Of a stretch of 60,000 bases of DNA, positions 23,868-37,100 are shown one piece after another. Position 1 is the first letter of the stretch, and every line of letters starts with the position of its first letter. The translations under genes and the position numbers were made by a program. The stretch covers positions 128,553-188,552 of the forward strand of contig NW_019775531.1 in the NCBI RefSeq assembly GCF_001039355.2, given 5' to 3'. Source of the stretch: Lingula anatina (lineage: Eukaryota; Brachiopoda; Lingulata; Lingulida; Lingulidae). The notes beneath the pieces are model-generated. The model searched no databases. It had not been told where the DNA came from and saw nothing but the letters and a program-made list of their open reading frames with translations.

Positions 23868-24010
23868 ACCATTCCCACAGATACTTGGATCGATATATCT
23901 CCCTGGGGAGTCTCACTAAATTGCTGTCCACTTGTCCGGCTTAAATGTCTGTCCCGCCTAGTAAAACTGTTAAGGGGTAATTATCAGATGGATCGATCTA
24001 AGCATGGGAA
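23868..24010. repeat. Palindromic dispersed repeat (MITE-like), copy 1
   Basis: Begins near ATTCCCACAGATACTTGGAT and ends near GATCGATCTAAGCATGGGAA, so the ends are roughly inverted. A related copy is at about 32833-33040 in SRCR4 of the paralogue, sharing ctccctggggag-like and AAATTGCTGT segments. Confidence 0.5.
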
Positions 24011-24743
24011 CCAAGTCTAACACCACGTTTAATCGCGTCTCATGATCATGCATTAGCAAAATAATGAGGTGTAGAAAATCACAAATATTTTTAAAGCCGA
24101 ATGAAATAAATGTAATATTAAAAGAGAATATTTTAATAACTTAATCATAATATTTCAAAAATGAAACAAATGTAACATTGATGTCGTTATTTTTGTTAGG
24201 AAAGAAAGCTTTCTTGTGTCATCAGGAGCAGGCATGTGTTTTTGAATATAAGCAATTTTTTTTCATATATTTATCATATATTAACTACAGTGGGAAAAAT
24301 CTCAATTTCAATTAAATGAAGGAGGCGTCCGATGTTCTTTTAACCTAACATGGGCTTTTTAAATTTTTACCGAGCAACTGCAGGCTTTTAACTTTTAAGG
24401 GATCTAAAAGGTTTTTAAAGAGTTTTTACCCATCTGCTGTGTCTTATTTTAACAACAAAAATGGAAATTTATAATTTATTTATTTATAATTTGTAACCCG
24501 AATAGCAGTCCAATTTCCGTTTTATATGAATTTTATATTTATATATTAATGGCTGAATAAACTCTTATCTTATCTTACCTATTAAATGTAACAGCATCTT
24601 CATTGTTAATTGTTAGTTCATAGAAAGCTGCCAAGAAGTGAATTACAAACACAGAGGTAGAAAGAGAGAGAATCATTGGCACCGCTATCGATCAACACAG
24701 CTATTTCTTTCCAATTAATTTGTAATAGGTATAACAATCTTAC

Positions 24744-24852
24744 CTGTATATCCAGTTCTAGTCTCTTGCAATTGACACCTATCCACACAAAGCTGGTTGC
24801 AACTAGCACACAGCGCAACTAACACAATCAAGGAAAACCACGGACAGTGCAT
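24744..24852 (-). CDS. Additional signal-peptide exon, gene unknown
   Basis: An ATG at 24852-24850 opens a 36-residue frame with a clear signal sequence (WFSLIVLVALCASC), then a short cysteine-rich segment (NQLCVDRCQLQETRTGYT), ending in phase 1 at a GTAAG donor. No following exon could be assigned nearby. The phase equals that of the SRCR signal exon, so it could splice to the SRCR1 exon at 20342 as an alternative first exon. It could equally start a separate small gene. Confidence 0.5.
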
Positions 24853-26519
24853 TTCACGACTCAGTTAACCCAATGCTAATACACGGATATAGATTAAACC
24901 CAGGGCAACTAACACAACGTATAATATCCCAAGTTACATATAATGTCTTTCGAGCATCAAACAAACGTTATCTGAAAAAGATGCCTCTCCAAACTAGTTG
25001 TTTGTGTTTATCTTCCTGAAAATCAGATATATTTTTATAATAATAATAATAATAATAACATATCATTAAACCCGAAAAGACACCAAAAACAATATCAATG
25101 ACTTACATGAAAATTTTAAATTTTTGCCCTTTGATTTTTATGCGGCTGGCTTGCATTTCGGTGCCTTTACAACATGTTTGTGGGGGATTTTAGCCACAAC
25201 TTTATTTATGACAAGTCAGCTTTATCAGTTATAAATATAAGGAAAAGTGGAATATCAGTCTGCATTTTCAATCTTGCTACAATCAAAAGGGGGCAGTTGC
25301 TTTTATTAAACTTTCAAAAAAATTCTCGTGATTTTCTTGCGAGATTCCCGTTACTTGTCATGTGACAACCATGCGACAGTCTGTGTGGACATTTAGGAGC
25401 ACAGTGTAGACTGCAGTCTATTTACTCCCATGTACAATTATAAATTGGAGCGTATTGTTTGTGAAACGACCTGTATTGTTATAGGGTGTGTCGAGGAGCA
25501 TTGTGCAATCAAACAAAAAAAAAACACACTGAGATGTATATAGTCATAGAATTTTCGAGAATACAGGATTGATCAAAGCATCGTCTTTCTTAACAATGTT
25601 AAATTTGTTTCATTTTCAAAATATTATGAAGAACTTAAATCTCTTTTATTTATTTATTTATTTTTTTTTATTTACTTCGTTCGGCTTTAATATTATATCT
25701 GTGGTTTTTAGTTCTTATAATTATGCTACTGCATTTAAGACGTGATAAAGCGTGGTGTCAATAAAGTAAGATAATTTTAATCACACTATCTTCAATATCA
25801 TTAAGACTTTTCACTCTGTGGTGCGTTTAAATGCACGGCCCATGTGCTTTTAACATGCGTGGCGCGGTGTTTACTAGCACATTTACCGGGTATATACTCA
25901 TAACTTTAATCTATTTTATCATGAAATACTGTGTTTGGTGATCCAACGTATTCTATTTCTTTGCGAATTCGCATAGTCTTTTTCTTTCTTTATTGGTTTA
26001 ATACTCAATTTACAGTATACATGTTGAGGCCCGTGAGGGATTATTGAGGCCCGTGAAGGATTAAATGAAATAATATTTTTATAAGAAAAGTTTAAATCGC
26101 TGGCTTGCGTCATTCATTCTCTCTTTTTTAATCTTTAGTACACACATCGTCACACACACACACACACACACACACAACAGACGCTTTTCCAAGCATAACT
26201 CAATCAATAAAAAAGATGCAAGCACAAAAGCAAACGAAAAAATGCGTGATGGAATAAAAGAAGTGACATGAATAGCAGAAGCGTTTCACGTGAAAGACAA
26301 CAAAACACGACCTTCCTCAAATAATATCAGCAAACAGACATGTTTGCTAAATAAGGTAGGGCTTAAAAACTCAGGCTTTTTGTTAGAAATACAACAAAAG
26401 ATTGCCCGCTTATCAGTATATGGATCGTTACCGTGGAGGCTACAACGCAGAATCAAAAACATTGTCATGCGCAGATGCATGCAGTCGACCGGAGTAAGAT
26501 TTACCTGGCTGAGGTGAAG
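24853..26519. promoter_or_regulatory. Intergenic and upstream region of the plus-strand SRCR gene
   Basis: No coding exon is supported. A (CA)n tract lies at about 26151-26175. The last 240 bp carry, inverted, the blocks conserved upstream of the two minus-strand paralogues, including GTGAAAGACAACAAAACAC near 26290-26308 and TTACCTGGCTGAGGTGAAG just before the ATG. Confidence 0.45.
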
Positions 26520-26592
26520 ATGAGGCGACTGAACACAATTTCCCTTATTATATTGGTCATTACATGGATTCCAGGGGGCATTCAAGGTCAAA
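26520..26592 (+). CDS. Signal-peptide exon of the plus-strand SRCR gene
   Basis: Encodes [20 protein letters not shown] before a GTAAGT donor, phase 1, 73 nt as in the two paralogues. The second codon differs (AGG for TGG). Confidence 0.85.
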
Positions 26593-27404
26593 GTAAGTAG
26601 ACACAGGTTTTATCCAGCTTCAATTACAAGTCGACGCAGAGGTTAATTCTAAAATAAAGCCTCGGTCACAAGCGGAGGTATTTTGCGCAGGATCTCACAT
26701 AAGTCCAGCAGAAATCAAGCAGAATGAGCCGGAATGAAGAATTTTCAAAATTCGTATCACATTCGGGAAGAAATTTAAATTGACCTTAATTATTGTAAGA
26801 GTAAACGTTATGGACCTATATATAGTAGTGTAGTTCTATAGCCTTAGGGGAAATAATAACAGTGTTTGAATTGGGATGTTTACACGTGGCCACCACGTAC
26901 ATAACGTCTACCGTTTTGATACGGTTAATCACTGCTAAAAAGGACAAACTGTATCGAAATCAGTGGTCTATGCTAAAAAACGAAATTGATAATGACTGAA
27001 AAAAAGCTTTCTGAACTAAAACAGTAAAGGTGATAAGTCAGCAAAGAATCCAATCACCAGTGCCATACATTCAAGGTTCCGATAAGTTTTCTTTGTCATC
27101 AATCAAGTAGTAAGGGGCTAATACATGGAAGACAGCTGTACCGCAGTTTTTCTTTTCTTTTTCATTAATTTCTTTTTGTTTCTTTTTTACAAGCCGATGG
27201 AGACGTTCGCCTTCAAGATGGAGACACACAATACCAAGGCCGTGTAGAGATATACCATAATGGAGAGTGGCGGAGGGTGTGTGAGGAGGGGTGGGGACTT
27301 GACGACGCCAAAGTTGTTTGCGGGCAATTAGGCTTCGAAGACGCCCACGCTGGTATCAAGATTTCTTTTCATTTTAATTCTGTTTTTGTTATTTAATAAA
27401 ATAA

Positions 27405-27452
<48 letters not shown>

Positions 27453-30400
27453 TTAAATGGAAGTTTATCTTATCACTTGGAGCCATATCTTCTGCTTAGG
27501 AAAAATTGTGAGATACATTGTCTCCGCTTAAATGGGTAGGTTAGAAAATAATTTTAGAAAAAAAATAGGGGGGCATGTCCTTTTTCCCTAAATCCACCAG
27601 AATTTTTTTTTAAAAAAATACAGTCATGTACCAGGGAATCTAATTTTGTCTCCTTTCCTTATGACGAGCGTCTAGCATTTTTATGTTCTAAAATAGTAAT
27701 GCTTAAAGTCATACTTTTTATCTGTCAACAGGACATGTCAACCATAATCCGAGAGGAACAGGGGCATTTTTGGCTGTCCGATGTGCACTGCGCTGGCACG
27801 GAAGACGCTTTGAACAACTGCACGTCTGGAGGTTGGGGCAACATCAACTCTGGATGTGGAATCAATGACTACGACGACGCTGGGGTCATCTGCAAAGCAC
27901 GTACGTACCTGAAAATACGGTGCCATTTTAAAGGAGATGTACCTGTAAATAAAAGCAGCAACATGTGTGATACAGCTTTCATTTTCCACCTTATCTTCAG
28001 CGAGCCTCAACATCGCGACAGCGCTTCTTTCGATGTAGTCAGACCAAAGTTTCTTACGTTTGGTTGAAGTGATTTTTACCCCTTCCTATTGAGATATCCA
28101 TTTTTTTCTCTCAATCCAAGTCTCTTAGAAAGATAAAGACATGAATCCGTCCTTAGTTACTCGATCCAGTGGTCCATAATTCAAAATACACTGAGTCACA
28201 ACTACACCTGTGTCTTCAACCTCTCAGCTTCTCCTAGGACACCTTTCCAAACTTTAGTAAGGCGAGATTTAAGTGGTATTCAGAGTCTCGTAAAAAAACC
28301 ATTGCATCACAGATCTGAATGTTGGTCTTGCATATTAGTCAGATGGGTTGTTTAAAAACACATCAAAATGAGTGATGAATTTTTAGGGTGGCAATCAGTT
28401 AACAGTATAGTAATGTATAAGCGTCCGTTTTTCCTTCATACATGTAGAATTTGAGAACTTACAATGTCTAATCTGTTTTAAATTTTGTTTCCGTGCTTTC
28501 AGCGGGCGATGGGGACTTGCGTCTAGTTAACACGTCAAATGCGTACGAAGGTAGCTTGGAAATACAATATGGTGGAAGATGGGGGAGGGTTTGTGGCTAC
28601 GGGTGGGATCTTACGAGTGCCAACGTAGCGTGCAAGCAGCTTGGTTTTACCGGAGCCCATACACCGATATCAAATATGTCAACGCGGGGGTCAGGTGAGT
28701 TTTCATAATTTACATACAATAAATTTCCTTTGGTCGTTCAGTTTACAGCAGTTCATAGGTAACCACTGGAAAAGACGATGTAGGCTTTTCAAGATAAATG
28801 GATAAATCTCTTACCAAACTGTTGTCATTATAATATTAGTTCCATAGATGGATTTCAGTAGAATATAACATGGTTGGAAAGTCTTAGTATTTTTATTTTA
28901 CAAATAAATAAATAAATAAGTAATTTACAAATAAATAAATAAATAAAAATGATGGGACATTTAAATTAATTTATATTCGTCGATTTATTTATTTTATATG
29001 TGTGCATATTTCTTTGTTTCCTTTAAATTTGTATTTATAATCTACATTCTGATTTTGTTCATATCATATTTTGCTGTTTTATAAAACATACCTGGATCAC
29101 TACATGGCATGAAAAAATGTTATAGTTAGGCTTTACACGATAAGATCAATGTGAAAGACAGCAATTCATGGTATTCTTTTCAAACACCAGGGCGATACTG
29201 GATTCAGAATTTGAATTGCCAGGGATCCGAGGCGTCCCTGTCAGATTGCTACCATGACGGCGTTGGAGAAATAAACCCACAGTATTGTGACGAGACCTCA
29301 TTACATGACGCCGGCGTTCTGTGTAAAGGGCGTGAGTAGATATTCATTCGGGGCTCAAGCCGATTCCGCTTCACAAAGAAATATCAAAATATCTCATGCT
29401 GTCTTAACTCATATAGACAGCTTTTCAAAAATGATTGGAATTAGCCGACCATATTATTGTGTTGAATAAGACTTAACTAAAAATACGTTGGTGGCCGTTA
29501 AGATATTTTGAAAAACGCTATTCAGTTCATTCAAATTGCGTACTAAGGTGACAAAATATGCCGTTAAATAGGTTTCAGACCTTTTGTAAAAAAAAAAGGA
29601 TTTTGAAAACAGGGTTGTGAAACAGGGACAAGTTGGAGAACAAATTTGAGCATTTTGAATTCCGGGTTCTATTTTAGAATAATTTAATGTGATTATGTAT
29701 ATGATTATTATATTTTTGTGGACGACGTATGTAAATCTTCATATAGTATTTCGTAACGGTCTTTGCAAAAGATAATGACTGATGTGTCCTCAAGGTAATT
29801 TGTTTGAAAACTTCTTTGTATTTGAAAACAATGTTTCGTATTTAACTAATTTACACCATAGACTGTAAACAAAAATGAATCTGTACAATGTTGTACATAG
29901 GGTAAAAAATTGTAATGTCAGGAAGCGTTTTGTGCAATGCTGTACTGCACTAGTTATTTGTTTTACCAACAGCCAATGACGGAGATGTCAGATTGGTCGG
30001 TCCCTCCCAATATATGGGCCGAGTTGAGATCTTCTACGCAGGAATCTGGGGGAGAGTGTGTACTAACGGGTGGTCGCTGAGTGACGCCGTAGTAACCTGC
30101 AGACAGCTTGGTTTCAGTGGGATAGTCGGATCCCTCACAAGTTGGACACCGAGGGGGACTTCGAGGGTGTTTTTAGGTATTGTGTGTCAGTCTATCTGTT
30201 TAGTGTCCAGTCTCTCTGGGGGGTTATTTGCCATTGCCTGTGTAACAGTCAGACATACGGAAAGTCATTCACATGTAGCCCATTTACATTCTTTGTTTAC
30301 TTTAACTTTTAAATGCTTGTTATTTATTAGAATTATTAGAATATAAGCACCTTTTAATAAATAATTCATAATATAAAAACATTTGATTATGTATTTGTTT

Positions 30401-31072
30401 GGGTGAGAGATGACTACTTATCCCATCCATTTATTGTCCATATGCAGCTAATTGCTCCCCCCCCCCCCCCCAAGTAAGTAAATAACAGTCATGTTAGTGT
30501 GCGATATTGATTTTCAGACCAATTTAACTGCGCCGGTACAGAGAGTCGGTTGGATGCCTGTTCTCATGGGTCAATAGGGTACCCAAGTACTACGTACTGC
30601 TCAGAAACATCCAATGTGGATGCCTCTGTCCTCTGTAAAGCGCGTGAGTATATGGATCAGGGAGCCAATGGGGAGGGGGAGGCATGGACGGATATATGTG
30701 TTGGGAAATAAAAAAAAAAAGAGTAGACGAAAACAATTTCAGTTTACATGTAAAATGTGAGGCCAAGGACGCAAAATTCCAGTGATTTTGTTTCATTTTT
30801 TTAACCGAAAACCTTTTTTTATGGGGGGGGGGGGGGGGGGAGAGAAGGTTCGGTTGCCAGTTATCTCTTCACTAATTTTATTAGAAAAGCAGACGACTTT
30901 GACAGTTTTAAATCCCTTCTTAAAACTCACATTGTTAAATCTGTCTATATTTCTTACAGGGGTAGGTATTTTATACATATTAATAATGTTTTTTGGTAGT
31001 GTTAATTTTAAATGGTTTCCCATGAGTGTTTTAGATTTAAGTATTGTAGCACGTAAGGCGCCATATAAGAAG

Positions 31073-31121
<49 letters not shown>

Positions 31122-34100
31122 ACTGCACTCTAGGGGAGCAGAACTCGTAGGAGTGTCACGGATGTCCTAACTTTCCAACTTTTGGGGGCTCCATGGAAAC
31201 GCATAAGAACATCTGCTTTTAGGTCGTCGTAAAGGATCTCCACCACCTTTTTCGCCGTTCTTTTTGTCAAAGTCAGTTGCAACCTTTCATACATTGCATC
31301 ATATGCATCTGATGTAAACGCCATATTGCAAACAAAGACACACGTGAAACGACAGAAAACGGTACCTAGGCAACCTTTCACAGGAATCTTTTGGGCATGT
31401 CCAACATCCTCCTTACGTGCTTACGGGCTGTCTGCGAACTCGACATTTCGTAAAGCCTAGGTCCCAACTACGTTTTGGACGCACGGTTTTTAGGTTCCTT
31501 GCGTCCGGCTAGGACGTAGCTAGATCGCACGAAACGGCTGTTGATCATGTCGAAAAGTTTCTACGTGTTGTTTTCGTCCTCCAAAAGTCGCAAGATGGAC
31601 GTGCTCCTCACGCACGAACTCCCACGTTTTCCCCATTTTTTTGGCCGTAGCAGACGTAACAGCCTGTACGTTCGGCTGAGACCTAGGCTGTACTTGATTC
31701 CTTCCCTGCGATCCTAAAACCTAAAACCCGTACGTCTAAAACGTAGTTGGGACCTAGGCTTAAGAAGGACTTGCGTGGGAGGTGAGATTCTGCGCAAAAT
31801 TTGGACGCAAACAGCCCGTAAGAGCCTGTACGGCCGGTTGTGACCGAGGCTCTAGGCTGTTTATCTGCTTTCGTTCAGCGAGATTCAACGCGGATTTGGT
31901 TTTGTGCTGGTGGTGAGGCACATAGACAAAGTCCTATCAGTATCATCAGCATTATTGGATTTCTGGACCATTGCCTTATTATAGCTTGTATGACTGAATA
32001 TTCCAGCACAATAGTATACAGGTAGACCAATTACCCTACATGTACTAAATAGTGTAGCTTCAGGGTAATAAGTTGATATAATGAGTTGAATACTGTTCAA
32101 CCTCCTTAGGCTGCACATACCTGTATATGTCCAGAAGTCCCAGATACAAAGTTTCCAAAAACACTAACCTGCCCTCCTCGACCGCCCTCCAAATGTTAAC
32201 TGTCTATACTCACCACACTCACGAACACGTCCACAGGTCCGCAGATCCCACCCACCTATATTTCCCACACAATCTGTTCCTAAAGCCTAAGGTCCAACCG
32301 AACGTACGGGCTGCTAAGTGTGGTCTACGGCCAAAAAATGGGGAAAACGTGGGAGTTCGTGAGTGAGGTGCACGTTCATCGTGCGACTTTTGGGGGACGC
32401 AAACAGCACGTAGAAACTTTTATCTAGCTACGTCCTAGCCGGACGCAAGGAATCTTAAAACAGTGCGTCCTAAACGTAGTTGGGACCTAGGCTTAATGTG
32501 GGAGTCACCTCTTCTCCTTGTGAATCAGAATCAGAACCACCCTTGACCTTGACTGTCATAACCTTTGTTATCCTCAACTTTCTAGCTGACGATGGTCAAC
32601 TTCGTCTGGTGGACGGTAACGGCTACAACAGCGGCCGTGTGGAGATCAAGTTTGCCGGAGTATGGAGGCGTGTTTGTGACAGTGGATGGGGAACCGACGA
32701 CGCCGCGGTTGTTTGTCGTCAGTTGGGGTACACCAATCATGAAAGAGCCGCAACGGGTAAGGAGGAATGTATTTTGATATAATAAAACGAGAGAAACAAA
32801 CGCCTACTCTCAAATTGCTCTCTATGACTGCATTCCCATAGATTTAGATCGATCCATCTAGATCGACCTAACTCCCTGGGGGTTCACGCTAAATTGCTGT
32901 TCGCCGAGCGCGCACGGTAGTTAATTACCCCCTTACAGCTTTTAGTAGGCGGGACAGACATTTAGCCGGCTAAGCTGACATTTATCTAGTGAGACTCTCC
33001 AGATAGATAGGTCTAAAATCTGTGGGTATGGGGTCAGTTGAGGAGCCCATACCCCAGCCTTATAATGCGAAATATAAGTACAGGGACGAGGCGATATACG
33101 ATTCATGTTGCTAAATTTGTGTTTATTTGACTGCATGCTACAAATAAGCACAACTATTTAAAGTCATCCATCACGCAGAAATAAAGTTAGGCTACCGATA
33201 CTACAAACCTCCACCGAGATAAAAAATGATATAAAATACAAATGCAATTAAAATAATAAGTAATTAAACATGTAAATAAAAGCTAATATTGATGTTTTTG
33301 TCATTAGTGCAAACTCGGTTACTAATAACTGATCGTCACGGTAGCAGTGTTGACCTATACTTGGGTTGACGGCTAACCGTAAAATCAGTAACTTCTTGCT
33401 GTTATTATAGGTAATGGTTTTAACCGATTTGCTTTAGAGTGTACCTGCATATAGTAACTATAGTAGTGCACATGCTTTGTATGCATTTCCAAAAAAACAG
33501 TGAAATTACCGATCTAAAGAATGCCCATAGCTCATGTTTCTCATCTCATTCTCATCATAGCTCAAGTTTCTCATGAACTTTTTTACCCATTTTGCCTCTA
33601 AAAACACCCGTTCCTCAAGAGATTCCCAAAAAGTTATTTACCCCACCCTATTGACAATCAGTGAAATATGGACACATCCAAATCATGCATTAAAATTGTA
33701 TCGTATGTCTTGAATTTCACCATGTGTTTTGAAAATGCTGTTTTGAAGCATTATATTGAAATGCTAGAGTCACGATTGGACTTTTTACAACACGTTATTT
33801 CTTACGGAAATCGGAAAAGGAAGACTGTACAGCCATATTTTAAATCAAATACCAACTCCTTTTTTTTCAATCAGATTGGTCTCCTAAGGGGAATGGGTCA
33901 TTTTGGCTGTCCAATGTCGGCTGTCTGGGATCAGAGACCGCCATTACGAACTGCGCACACGGAGGAATAGGGTCACATTCCTCAAATAACTGTGGCTTAT
34001 ACGATTATGATGACGCTGGCGTCTATTGCCACGGACATTCACGTAAGTACATGTCGGTCTTTTTTAGTCTTTCTAGCAGCCATTTGTATCTCTGTTTACA

Positions 34101-37100
34101 CTTGGTGTCAGTCTGTCTGCCTGCCTCATGTATTTATACCTTCCATTTCTAGAGAGCGCTTCCTTTCTCAAATACCAAGAGTTATGCACTGAAATTACAA
34201 ATGTACAACAAGACATATTTATTAGATACGAGCATCTGTCACCCAGCCCTTCGTAATTTATGTCTTTCTGTCTATCTTCAACTGGGTAATTCCATATCAG
34301 CTCATCCTTTAGGGGCACCCTTTGTCAAGAAAATTGCTGATTTTTTACATGTGTAAAAGTGCCATAATAGAGCCCTATGAAAAATTAATACAAACACTGG
34401 CACAATGCAATTGTCCTCAGCATGTCGTTTTTCAAAAGCCGTTTTCGAACATAAAAATTATATTAACATGTAATAATGAGTTTACTAACATTTTCCACTA
34501 TGCAGGTTTTTACCCTTCTGCCGTAACCTCGTCACCCACAGGAGCAGTAAGTATTGTTTGTTTATTTTACAGATTTTTCAGATATACTCCATAAAATATA
34601 ATAGGGTATATTGGAACCCATATATAAGATTCCAAAGACGATTTGTTAGCATGGAAACGCAATCTTACTAATACTACGAACATGTGGAACATCTTACAAT
34701 TGTAGATTAAAGGAACGCCTTTCTTTGAATGAAACGATTAAGTTTACATAATCAAAACAACATTTGTGTGGCAATTTTTACTTTAATATATATTATATCT
34801 GGTGTTAATTCCAGAAAACATGTAGAGGTTCTTTTGTGAATACAGTTTAGAAACTTAGCCAATATTTCCTCTTCTTGTAGCCTGTTTTCATCACTGCAAA
34901 GGATTGGGTTGTGATAAATGTGACAATGTGATCGTGACAAGTGTCCATGGCTGCTTAAAGGGATATTAATTCTTCGTTTTGGCCAAAAAATGAATTTTCC
35001 TGGAGTAAACAACAATTTTCCCATACTAAGATTGAGGTCACATGGTCTGAAGACAAGCTCAGATATCAGAATAATAGCTATAACTGCTGTTTTTGTCGTA
35101 AAACAGAATATATTATATTTCTATGAGTTATTCACAATGTTTTTATTGTGAAATATAGAGCTCATAAGAAGAGTCATTATCCCTTTAATTTTCTAAATAT
35201 ATATACTTTGTACACGCTTCCAGCTACTGACAGAGAAAAAACCGTACATTTTTTTGTATTAGTTGTATGGTGCATTTGGAATACAACAGTGAGAACACGG
35301 AGTTTGAATCCTTCATTCTTAATTTTACTTTAAGGAACTACAGACTTGACATTTAATATGAAATATTTTTTCCAAATCAATTTTCATCAGTTTTTTTTTC
35401 TTCCTATTTTGCTGACTGATAAATGAAAATAAGGATTAAAATCGTGTTTTAATAACTTTTGATTACCTCTTTGATGCCATTGTGACATCAGTTCATTAAT
35501 GGAATTTGCCAGAGAAGCAAACAAAAACACATTGCCTATTCTATGTCATACGACCACCACTAAAAGAGTTATTTTGGATCTCCATATTTTCCATATTTTT
35601 GTCCGTAAAATAGTTACACGGTCCACCAAGGACCTTCATGTCAGTGTCTAGTCACAGTAACGGTCGCTGTTATGCCTGACCTCTGCTGGCTGCTACCAGG
35701 GCTCTCAAGTGGCAAGGCATTCCTTGGGATAGGTATTTAGAGTTCAATCTGGAATAACATTACCGGCATCGGTCAAAATCTCTCCAATTTGGTCCAGTTT
35801 TGTTGTAAAATATGTAGGCCATTGATTCGGTGAGTAATGGCCTACCCACATATTGTCTATGGGGTTCAAATATAGCGATTTTGATGACCAAGTTAGCTGC
35901 TTATTCTCTTGGTTCTGTAAGCAATCTGCTATTAAAAGTGCTCTGTGTGAACCGGCAATCTCACCGTGCAACCTAAAATTGTTCCCATGTTGCCCCCTTT
36001 CAAATGATTGTCAAGTGGTTCCCAGATTATTCCTTTATATGATCTGGTGCAGATTTTCGTCGATGACTACCATTGGTGTTTTGGCACCAATATGGTATCC
36101 ACCCCAAATACTGACGCTGTTTATGACCTTAGTCACTTTAGACATGGCACACGCTTCGTCGATGGCCTCTTCTGGATGTCTGTAAACTATGTTTTGACTA
36201 GTTGAGCGGTACAGGTGAAATCTGACCTCAATAAAGAAAGCCACGAGGTTTCAGTGTTCAACCCAGAAACGGTCAAGGTCCCCAATTCATTAGAGAAACA
36301 TACAACGATGTTTTGCTGTTTACAGTGGGTTCCTCAGAGGTCGTCTGGTATTCTAACCTGCTAAAACCAGTTTGGTATTCGCTAAGGTCCTTGAAAAATG
36401 AGTTTTGGTGGCAATTTACCACTCATTCTGAACGGACTGGGTGATTTTTTGTTTAGCTGTAACAGCATACCCCGAAAGACACTGGGCCCTGTACCCTGGT
36501 GGTAAGATTTCAATACATTGGGTGTGGCCTCTGTGTAGGTACATCAGTCTGGGCATTTCTCTACACTACTGTGCGGGCCGTTTCGTTTGGGGCAATTATC
36601 TGTCTGGCAATGTCTGTCTATTTAGCCCCATTTTGCCACAGATTAACAAATTTGTAAAGCACTGCATAGTTCATTTAACACACTGCATAACCGACCACTT
36701 ACATGCAAAATTTCAAATTCTTCTATGCAGTTCTTGCCGACATATGGCTACTTTTTTTGACAGAACCATGCTTTGTCAAAGCCAAGATTTGACCTGTTCA
36801 AAGGAGCACTACCCAATTAAATTACTTCATATTGCGTAATGCAGCAGCCCAACAAACCTGGTATTCAGTTAATTGGTAGCGACACACCTGACTACACACT
36901 TCTCCATTCACATATCTTGTATGAGGTCGTTTTTTTTTTTTATAAAAGAACGCATTTTACCAAGGCATACCTTCGAAACTGAAATATTCCATATTAAATG
37001 TCAAGTCTGTACTTCCTTACTGTAACACTTAATAATATAGCACATAAACTGGTCTCATCCAAAACTGGCTCTATATAACAACTTGAAACAAGGTCATTTT

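Noticed and set aside
25174-25365. Short open frame in the upstream region
   Set aside because: No signal peptide, domain or splice context; length is within chance for AT-rich DNA.
30782-31150. Frames with polyisoleucine and polyglycine
   Set aside because: They are translations of the (ATT)n and poly-G tracts.
34322-34594. Open frame around the linker exon
   Set aside because: Only 34506-34546 is exon-like by conservation and splice sites; the remainder is intron.
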